A stretch of 13,327 nucleotides of DNA, taken from the NCBI GenBank assembly GCA_026770595.1, contig MU634212.1:1062-14388 (forward strand). The letters are read 5' to 3'. The stretch comes from Ochromonadaceae sp. CCMP2298 (lineage: Eukaryota > Sar > Synurophyceae > Ochromonadales > Ochromonadaceae). Below the pieces are notes generated by a model, which worked only from the letters and a program-made list of their open reading frames with translations, made no database searches and was not told where the DNA came from. Positions within the stretch are counted from its first letter, which is position 1; each line of letters starts with the position of its first letter. Of this stretch, positions 8,658 to 13,327 are shown piece after piece. The position numbers and the translations under genes are program-made.

Positions 8658-9234
8658 TGCCCAGCAAAAACGCTTCAAAGTCCTCCTTTTCTGTGAGGAT
8701 CCTGCCCCCCCTCTCCCCCTCAGTGGGTAGGGACAGGTCCCCTGCCTCCTCCACCCGCCCCCCCAGAAGGGAGAGACAAGCCGCCGCCCGCAGACCGCGT
8801 CGCCGGGAGGTTTGCTGTTGCTTTAGTTGAGCGAGGTAGTAGAACAGTGACTGGACTGAGGTAGAGGTAGAGGGAGGTTGAAGGGTAGAGGGATAGAAGG
8901 AGGAAGGGGGGGAGGGAGGGGGAGAGGGAGGGGCACAGAAAGAGGTAGAGAATGAGGTAGAGGCAGAAGCTGGTATGCCACTGTCACTCTGCCTCTGCCT
9001 GTCGAGGCTCTGCATGAGAATAAGGCTGTGGTTGCTGACACCACTGGCACTGACACAAACGCTACTCCTCCCCCCGATACCCCCTTTACCCCCCATGCCA
9101 CTGCTAATACCGTACGCCCTCTGTAGCCTCCGCTGCCCTATGCCCCCCAGGGTTTCCCCCTCCTGCTGTAGATACAAGTCCAGAGCTGCATAGTGGGACT
9201 GGTGCTGGGACTGGGGTTGGGACGGGGCTGTCAT
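6592..9234 (-). CDS. Low-complexity 880-residue protein of unknown function
   Basis: A single open frame starts at the ATG complementary to 9232-9234; an in-frame stop lies 21 nt upstream. I recognise no catalytic domain. From the N-terminus: a Gln/His/Ser-rich start with helix-like AALDLYLQQEG; a Ser/Pro-rich stretch; SLFYYLAQLKQQQTSRRRG; a poly-Gly run encoded by the 60-nt homopolymer; Glu/Gln-rich sequence; an Asp-Gly array; EELVRALLRGRGRRRDRLG; degenerate GELDLDVG-type repeats near the middle; SPHSPHSPYSPRSHSPRRPR; a helical, basic segment VSAVRRKALELGSRASEYRR; Asp/Arg-rich repeats; and a Tyr/Glu-rich tail. Islands between repeats look protein-like, which favours this strand over long opposite-strand frames. 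Frame continuity depends on exact repeat lengths. Introns may be missed, and a noncoding origin cannot be excluded. Confidence 0.5.
8374..8427 (-). repeat. 6-bp tandem array (GTCCCC), Asp-Gly on minus strand
   Basis: About nine copies of a 6-bp unit, the first two being ATCCCC variants. It reads in frame as alternating Asp-Gly in the minus-strand ORF. Confidence 0.9.
8598..8657. repeat. Perfect 60-nt poly-C (poly-G on minus strand)
   Basis: Sixty uninterrupted C encode 20 consecutive Gly in the minus-strand ORF. The minus strand could form G-quadruplexes and the plus strand an i-motif. Such a run is hard to sequence exactly, so its length is uncertain. Confidence 0.95.
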
Positions 9235-9292
9235 GGCTGTATGGCTGGTGTCTTATCTCTCGCCCCAATGGGTTTATCTCTTGCGCCTTGTC

Positions 9293-9436
9293 TTATGGAA
9301 CCTCCAGCAGCTCCTGATAGAGGGTTTTTGTGTCCCTCCTGTTGGGGGACGAGCTGCCGTAGACGACAAAGGCCACTCCAATGACGAAGAACAAGCCTGC
9401 GAAAACGCTGAGCAGCACCACACCCACCACTTTCAT
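9293..9436 (-). CDS. Small single-pass membrane ORF, 47 residues
   Basis: The frame starting MKVVGVVLLSVFAGLFFVIG has one strongly hydrophobic helix (residues 2-26) followed by a polar tail SSSPNRRDTKTLYQELLEVP and a stop. It ends 58 nt before the start of the 880-residue ORF on the same strand, so it could be an independent small protein or a mis-joined first exon. I found no splice pair joining the two in frame. The frame also extends upstream to 9532 through a His/Gln repeat. No homologue is recognised. Confidence 0.3.
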   Translation of the reverse strand: MKVVGVVLLSVFAGLFFVIGVAFVVYGSSSPNRRDTKTLYQELLEVP

Positions 9437-9800
9437 CGACTGTGACTGTGACTGGTGCAGGTGCAGGTGCAGGTGCAGGCACTGACACTGACAATGACTG
9501 CTCTGTCGCGCAGGGTGTGACGAATGAGGCAAGAGGCACAGACTCCCGGCTTCCTACGAGCTGGTCCAGACGAGAAACCGGTTTTTTTGAGTAAACTGGG
9601 AAGGTCCCTAGGTCTAAAAATGAGAGAAAGCTTTTTTTTGTGGGTAAACATATACTTTTTCGAAACTTTTCATCGTAAAAACATCTTTTTTTGACATCCA
9701 ACCAGAGCAGTTTGGCTGTGGGGGAGTCTAGAATCGATTTTGTCGCGCCGTTGTAGCTCGGTTAGTCGATCGTAGTAGCGGGAATGATAGCTTAGAACCT

Positions 9801-9957
9801 GTTCTATCGACGCATTGTGGGGCCCTGAGCTACTTCGCTCTAGAATTCGAGATACATCCGCTCAAAAAATCCCGATCCGAGCAGGGGGGTCAGATTTCGA
9901 CCTCTATCTACTCAGGGACCCGGAATTTCGCCTGGGCCCCTCAATACGTCGATAGAC
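9801..9957. repeat. Inverted repeat, ~25-bp arms, ~108-nt spacer
   Basis: 9801-9825 (GTTCTATCGACGCATTGTGG...) pairs with 9934-9957 (GGGCCCCTCAATACGTCGAT...), with a few mismatches. Confidence 0.7.
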
Positions 9958-9988
9958 AGCTCAAAGACCTTCAATTTGGCCTACTGGA

Positions 9989-10140
9989 CTCCTCAAAAGA
10001 CCAAAATTTGGCGTGACAAATTGGACTTTTATTTTTTTGGATCTTCCTGACTGGACCAGCTCGTACGAGCTGGTCCGGCCGTGAAGGGGTAAAAAAATAA
10101 AAATCCATTTTGTCACTCCAATACTTGGTCTTTGGAGCTG
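9989..10140. repeat. Large foldback, ~76-bp arms centred on a perfect 24-bp palindrome
   Basis: The centre is at 10064/10065. Positions 10053-10076 form a perfect palindrome (half-site GGACCAGCTCGT). The arms continue imperfectly outward: GGCGTGACAAATTGGA at 10011 pairs with TCCATTTTGTCACTCC, and AAAGACC with GGTCTTT near the outer ends. It has no loop and no ORF. Confidence 0.88.
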
Positions 10141-10189
10141 ATTAGCACTGCAAACGATAAGGGATTTGAATTCTGCGAGGTTGAATTCA

Positions 10190-10243
10190 CACTTCTAAAA
10201 AAACCACCATCTTTCATGAAAGCGGGTGGTTTTTTTAGAAGTG
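10190..10243. repeat. Perfect 19-bp-arm hairpin with nested palindrome
   Basis: 10190-10208 (CACTTCTAAAAAAACCACC) is the exact reverse complement of 10225-10243. The spacer itself contains the 12-bp palindrome CTTTCATGAAAG, giving a nearly continuous stem. The A/T tract inside the stem resembles a terminator hairpin, but no convincing gene ends here. Confidence 0.9.
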
Positions 10244-10257
10244 CGCCGGTCGGCGGT

Positions 10258-10521
10258 GGGATCCCGGGGGTCCGCTCACGCTAAAGGGTAGTAGTTTTTT
10301 TTAGAAAACCGTATTTTCGTATAATTGTCCATAAACACTACAATTTTGCAATTAAGAGCGTCTATTGATGAGGTACAATGGAAAAAGGCAATCCAAAATC
10401 GAGAAATTTGTGTGGGTTTTTTCGTGTGAGGCTCCCTTGTTCGTGTGGTTTTTTTCACGGTTTCCGGTCCCAAATACGGACGGGCCTCTACCCTTTAACG
10501 TGAGCGAACCCCCGGGATGTC
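10258..10521. mobile_element. TIR-bounded repeat element (~264 bp), non-autonomous
   Basis: The termini 10258-10290 and 10490-10521 are inverted copies sharing GGTCCGCTCACGCTAAAG with a few mismatches and small indels. The right half (10420-10515) recurs in opposite orientation at 13124-13213, showing that it is a dispersed family. It has no transposase capacity. The mobile-element label is inferred from termini plus dispersal. Confidence 0.6.
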
Positions 10522-10564
10522 CAGGTTTGATGATAAGACCAGGCCTTTTGGGTGGGGTTTTTTG

Positions 10565-10662
10565 GCGATCGTGATAGTGGTTATCATGTACGCCTGAGAT
10601 GTTCCCAAGTTTAGCAGGGGATATTGGATTTTTTTGCGTACATGATAATCACTGTCACGACC
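10565..10662. repeat. Inverted repeat, ~27-bp arms
   Basis: GATCGTGATAGTGGTTATCA (10567 on, continuing TGTACGC) pairs with GCGTACATGATAATCACTGT (10636 on, continuing CACGACC). About 43 nt lie between. Pairing extends outward through TTTTTTGG / CCAAAAA. Confidence 0.85.
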
Positions 10663-10833
10663 AAAAAGTACGTACATTTTCGTGTAACTCACCAAACGAG
10701 TGTGCTGGTCTGCCAGCAGCTGTGTTCATATATATCACATTGTTGTAGTAAATAGAAGGCTTTATAACACAGGATGAATTAACTTCAACAAACGGGTGTT
10801 ATTTATCTTCTCCTATCTACTTTCTATTTCCAG

Positions 10834-10990
10834 GTTCGGCGTCTTAGTGAACTATTCCGGCCTACTAAGCGCCGGAGCTGCCTGCTACGGGAGTTGTTGG
10901 CGATGCTGCTGTAGCTGCCGCCACTGCTCCGGGACAAGTGTTGTCGGGGCTGGGCTGTGCACCACCATCCAGCCCCAGCCCCAGTGCTAG
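10834..10990 (+). CDS. Candidate 3' exon encoding a Cys-rich tail, unidentified
   Basis: A strong polypyrimidine tract and acceptor (CTTTCTATTTCCAG, ending 10833) precede a GC-rich block. One frame reads FGVLVNYSGLLSAGAACYGS then a dense Cys run (CWRCCCSCRHC) to a TAG at 10988-10990, with fairly high third-position GC. A second frame reads VRRLSELFRPTKRRSCLLRE and stops at 10912-10914. The minus strand is also open here (QHLSRSSGGSYSSIANNSRS). I cannot decide between them and found no upstream exon. Confidence 0.25.
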
Positions 10991-11047
10991 CGCAGGTGCC
11001 GGAGTGCATTGCAGTATTGCAGGTATTGTGCTACCACCTGCAAACTT

Positions 11048-11280
11048 TCCTGAGAAAATTTCTCACTAAAATACTCATTTAGAGATGAGGAGGAGATATT
11101 TCTCACTATGAGTTTCAATCTCACTATGAGTAATTATCTCATTTTGTGAGATATTTTCTCATACTTGTGGCTCCTCACGTGGAGTAATTTTCTCATAAAA
11201 TGAGATATTTTCTCTGTATGAGTAACCACTCATAATGAGATTGTTTCTCAATATTGGAGTAATTTACTCAATGTGAGTAT
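11048..11280. repeat. Dense array of CTCA/TGAG short palindromes (left block)
   Basis: There are many short palindromes with half-site TGAG(A)/(T)CTCA: GAGAAAATTTCTC, CTCATTTTGTGAG, CTCATAAAATGAG, CTCATAATGAG, GAGTAATTTACTC. They are spaced irregularly in AT-rich DNA. Confidence 0.85.
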
Positions 11281-11290
11281 TTGCTCGCTA

Positions 11291-11578
11291 CCTCGCTGGG
11301 CTGCAGGCGCGGGGCGCGATAGCCAGGAGTAGGTGTTTGTGTTCGGTTCAGAGGCAGGTAGGTGTTTGTGGGTGGATAGGAAGCGGGTCGCGAGCCCCAG
11401 CCGGCAGACAGGACGAGCAAGCAAGCTGTCTGTGCCTCGCTGGGCTGCAGGCGCGGGGCGCGATAGCCAGGAGTAGGTGTTTGTGATCGGTTCAGAGGCA
11501 GCTAGGTGTTTGTGGGTGGATAGGAAGCGGGTCGCGAGCCCCAGCCGGCAGACAGGACGAGCAAGCAAGCTGTCTGTG
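11291..11578. repeat. 144-bp tandem duplication, two copies
   Basis: 11291-11434 and 11435-11578 differ at only two positions. Starting CCTCGCTGGGCTGCAGG and ending AAGCTGTCTGTG, each unit is 48 codons long and open on the minus strand (for example LARPVCRLGLATRFLSTHKH). A degraded third fragment (CCCCAGCCGGCAGACAGG) lies at about 11647-11680. It is a recent duplication; coding status is not supported. Confidence 0.95.
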
Positions 11579-11599
11579 CTTTCGAATGCTCAGCAGGAG

Positions 11600-11850
11600 G
11601 AGAAAATTTCTCATTATGAGAAGTTTTCTCAATCATTATACGCGAACCCCAGCCGGCAGACAGGGACAGCAAGGAAAGCTTGGTATTAAAATGCTCAGCG
11701 GGGTGAGAAAATCTCTCATTATGAGAATTTTGGTGAGAAATTTTCTCATTTTCGTAAGAAAAAAGTGAGAAAAAATTTTGGTAAGAAAATTTGGTGAGAA
11801 AAAAGGGAGATAATTTCTCATTATGAGAAATTTTCTCACCCTTTTCTCAC
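11600..11850. repeat. Dense array of CTCA/TGAG short palindromes (right block)
   Basis: The same words as the left block recur: TTTCTCATTATGAGAA (three times, about 11609, 11716, 11815), GAGAAAATTTCTC and GGTGAGAAAATTT variants. The two blocks enclose the 144-bp duplication. Confidence 0.85.
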
Positions 11851-11914
11851 AGGATGGTTTACGGGTGTACATTCACCACATCCACTGTTGATCTGCTCTT
11901 CTACTTTCTATGTT

Positions 11915-12034
11915 CTACATGCTGTGCACCACTCCGCCGCCCAAGCTGCTGTGTGCAGGCCGCGCCCAGTGATGAGCATAAAGCACCGGAAGCACCACCT
12001 CCCGCACCTTCTGCAGCGCCTCGGTCACGTACAT
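11915..12034 (-). CDS. Candidate exon, unidentified minus-strand gene (downstream block)
   Basis: After an AG at 12036-12035, the minus strand reads MYVTEALQKVREVVLPVLYA and continues to a TAG at 11917-11915. The first fourteen codons all end in G or C, as in THF1, and the sequence is amphipathic. GC bias fades after about codon 14, where a donor (GAG|GTGGTG) is possible. The CA-rich stretch upstream on this strand would be the intron. Confidence 0.3.
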   Translation of the reverse strand: MYVTEALQKVREVVLPVLYAHHWARPAHSSLGGGVVHSM

Positions 12035-12206
12035 CTATGTGTGTGTACGTTTATGTGCGTGTATGTGTGTGTGTATGTGTGCGTATATGTGTACGTGTAT
12101 GTGTGTACGTTTGTATGTGTGTGTACTTGTGAATGTGTGTGTGAATGTGTGTATGTGTGTGTGTATGTGTGTATGTGTGTGTATGTGTTTACGTATGTAT
12201 GTGTGG
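12034..12206. repeat. Long TG/TATG microsatellite
   Basis: Irregular (TG)n with TATG, TACG and TTTG interruptions run over about 170 nt. All long frames across it (poly Val-Cys or Thr-His) are artefacts of the repeat. It could be the intron between two minus-strand exon-like blocks. Confidence 0.9.
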
Positions 12207-12283
12207 ATGCTGCTCTCCAGGTACTGCAGCACACTGGACACGCTCGGGTTGGCGCCCAGGAAGCTGTTGGCGCCGTACTCCCT
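12193..12283 (-). CDS. Candidate exon, unidentified minus-strand gene (upstream block)
   Basis: On the minus strand an acceptor CCTAACGCAG (with branch-like CTAAC) precedes a block reading REYGANSFLGANPSVSSVLQ YLESSI, with nearly every codon ending in G or C. The first GT downstream is at 12192-12191 (C|GTAAAC). That donor is phase 1 and does not fit the best frame of the 12034-11915 block, so the join is unresolved. I do not recognise the protein. Confidence 0.35.
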
Positions 12284-13028
12284 CTGCGTTAGGCGCGGCC
12301 TCGGAGAGCAACGAGGTGTTGCGCCTCGCGAGGTGTTGTTTGCTGCCTGCTGTTTGCACATATATGCATCCAGCGTTCTAACTGTCACTTCACTGAATCC
12401 GCCACTCCCAGATTGCTCCACCCTCATTGCTGCGGTGCTACGCAACCATCCCCGCAAAGGGAAAGGCTGTCGGCACCTATCGACTATCCAGCCGAGAGCA
12501 TCACGAGAGATCGCGAGCTCGCAGCCGCCTCATGCACCTAGCTCCCGCCACAGGGAGTGCCCCTGCCCCAAGATTTTGGCCTCGCATGTAGGCTAGACAC
12601 ATCACCGGTCAATTTCTGCAAAGAAATATGAACCATAATGCATCTCAGGGTGCTCTTCACTTGTGCAACGGCTCTGCCTTGTCTTTTCCCCTCATCTTTC
12701 TGAAATCGACGAGCCCTCCACAGCCGACTCGCAACCGCGAAACGTCTGCACTGGGATTTTCGATTTTCGCCAACTTTCAAGATTATTAAAATCCACTTCC
12801 GTGGAGCGATCTGAGCTTTTGAATTCACAAGTTCTCATTGCTGAGCACCTGCATTGCCGTGAGACTCCCATACATTGAACTCTACTCTGTTTCTCGTCTT
12901 CGTCCACTACTGTTGTCAGCGTTGGTCCCCCTGAGCTCACTCTTGACAGAAACTCTCGGAAATGCCCAGTAACCGGGTCTGTTCCGACACGTTTCTCGAG
13001 CGCTCTCAAATCAACTCGAGGGTTGATG
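12284..13028. other. Unassigned stretch; weak minus-strand ORF 12692-13123
   Basis: No gene is firmly supported. A 143-codon minus-strand frame (12692-13123) has a mixed, fairly protein-like composition (for example GTDPVTGHFREFLSRVSSGG), but it begins inside a hairpin and has no strong codon bias or recognised domain. Confidence 0.3.
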
Positions 13029-13098
13029 GCGCTCACTCGAATCATCTCGATGTTGGATGGGCTGCGCCCGATCCAACATCTCGATGATTTTCGAGCGC
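13029..13098. repeat. Hairpin, ~28-30 bp arms, 12-nt loop
   Basis: GCGCTCACTCGAATCATCTC...TTGGAT (13029-13058) pairs with ATCCAACATCTCGATGAT...AGCGC (13071-13098). The loop GGGCTGCGCCCG is itself self-complementary (GGGC/GCCC), so the stem is almost continuous. Confidence 0.88.
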
Positions 13099-13123
13099 TC
13101 TCGAAACGGCCGAAAAAACCCAA

Positions 13124-13213
13124 GGGGTCCGCTCACGCTAAAGAGTAGAGGCCAATCCGTATTTTGGGAACCTCTCCGAGCGGAAACCGAAAAAAACCCA
13201 CAAGAACAAATGA
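13124..13213 (+). repeat. Second copy of dispersed repeat (see 10420-10515)
   Basis: GGGGTCCGCTCACGCTAAAG followed by AGTAGAGGCC, TCCGTATTTTGGGA, GGAAACCG and AAAAAAACCCACAAGAACA matches the complement of 10420-10515 throughout, with mismatches and small indels. It lies directly after the 13029-13098 hairpin. Confidence 0.85.
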
Positions 13214-13249
13214 GTCCCAAAAACAGTCCTTCGCAGCTCTTATTATCGC

Positions 13250-13327
13250 CTTCGGCGACATTCGCTGCTGCGCAGCTTACCTTCACGCCTTCTGCGAAAG
13301 TCGCTGCTGCGGAGCTCGCCCACACGC
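13250..13327. repeat. 39-bp tandem repeat running off the window
   Basis: 13250-13288 and 13289-13327 are imperfect copies (CTTCGGCGACATTCGCTGCT / CTTCTGCGAAAGTCGCTGCT at their starts). A partial earlier copy (CCTTCGCAGCT) lies at about 13229. The length is a multiple of three, and the minus strand is open as Ala/Glu-rich 13-residue repeats (SSAAATFAEGV, SCAAANVAEGD). It may be part of a repeat protein, but this is unresolved. Confidence 0.75.

Larger units (their letters stand above)
9437..10833. other. Palindrome-rich non-coding region
   Basis: No gene is supported. The region contains at least five separate inverted repeats (9801-9957, 9989-10140, 10190-10243, 10258-10521, 10565-10662). 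TACGAGCTGGTCCAG at about 9555-9569 recurs inverted in the 9989-10140 palindrome. A (GGTGCA)-type short repeat lies at about 9452-9478. Confidence 0.6.
10991..11914. other. Repeat block: palindrome arrays around a tandem duplication
   Basis: No gene is supported. The stretch is built from CTCA/TGAG palindrome arrays (11048-11280, 11600-11850) on either side of a 144-bp tandem duplication. The plus-strand sequence CTTTTCTCACAG at about 11841-11852 resembles a splice acceptor, but the following frame is not convincing. Confidence 0.5.

Noticed and set aside
7919-8830. 303-codon plus-strand frame rich in Ser/Pro with a poly-Pro run
   Set aside because: Mirror of the minus-strand 880-codon ORF; composition is entirely repeat-driven and has no protein-like islands.
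9701-9990. tRNA gene
   Set aside because: Some stem-like pairing exists, but no B-box (GTTCGA-type) and no cloverleaf could be drawn.
10190-10243. Rho-independent terminator
   Set aside because: The T run is part of the stem rather than following it, and the context is eukaryotic with no gene ending there.
11048-11850. CRISPR array
   Set aside because: The palindromes are short, irregularly spaced and without constant repeats or unique spacers; the host is eukaryotic.
12025-12457. Thr-His repeat proteins on the minus strand and Val-Cys repeats on the plus strand
   Set aside because: Direct translation of the TG/CA microsatellite.

Overview
The window looks like nuclear DNA of a photosynthetic eukaryote, most likely an alga or protist with a complex (secondary, red-type) plastid. 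The evidence is: genes split by short GT-AG introns of about 110-160 bp; a plastid protein (THF1/Psb29) that starts with a secretory signal peptide followed directly by a phenylalanine at the expected cleavage site, the hallmark of plastid import in stramenopiles, haptophytes, cryptophytes and chromerids; very high GC at third codon positions; and many microsatellites and inverted repeats. The lineage cannot be fixed from this sequence alone.

Layout. 1-2397 (+) holds the 3' part of a FAN1-type DNA-repair nuclease gene in at least four exons, with intact VRR-NUC catalytic residues but swollen by low-complexity inserts, two of which could be in-frame introns. 2398-3195 is intergenic and carries two large foldback (hairpin) elements. 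3196-4473 (+) is a complete two-exon THF1/Psb29 gene. 4474-5306 contains a foldback and three exon-like blocks of an unidentified gene; one of its introns consists of a 32-33 bp tandem repeat. 5307-6591 is non-coding with a TIR-like element and small repeats. 6592-9234 (-) is an 880-codon open frame for a low-complexity protein, interrupted by a perfect 60-nt homopolymer; a small single-pass membrane ORF lies just upstream of it.

9437-10833 is packed with unrelated inverted repeats and part of a dispersed repeat family with another copy at 13124-13213. 10834-12283 has scattered exon-like blocks on both strands that I could not identify, a 144-bp tandem duplication, and on both sides of it dense arrays of short CTCA/TGAG palindromes. 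A TG-rich microsatellite lies at 12034-12206. The end of the window has a hairpin, the dispersed repeat and a 39-bp tandem repeat that runs off the edge.

The recognised genes (DNA crosslink repair, thylakoid biogenesis) are not functionally linked; they are simply neighbours. The most unusual property of the window is the density and variety of foldback elements between genes. No bacterial-style operon, CRISPR array, tRNA or rRNA was seen.
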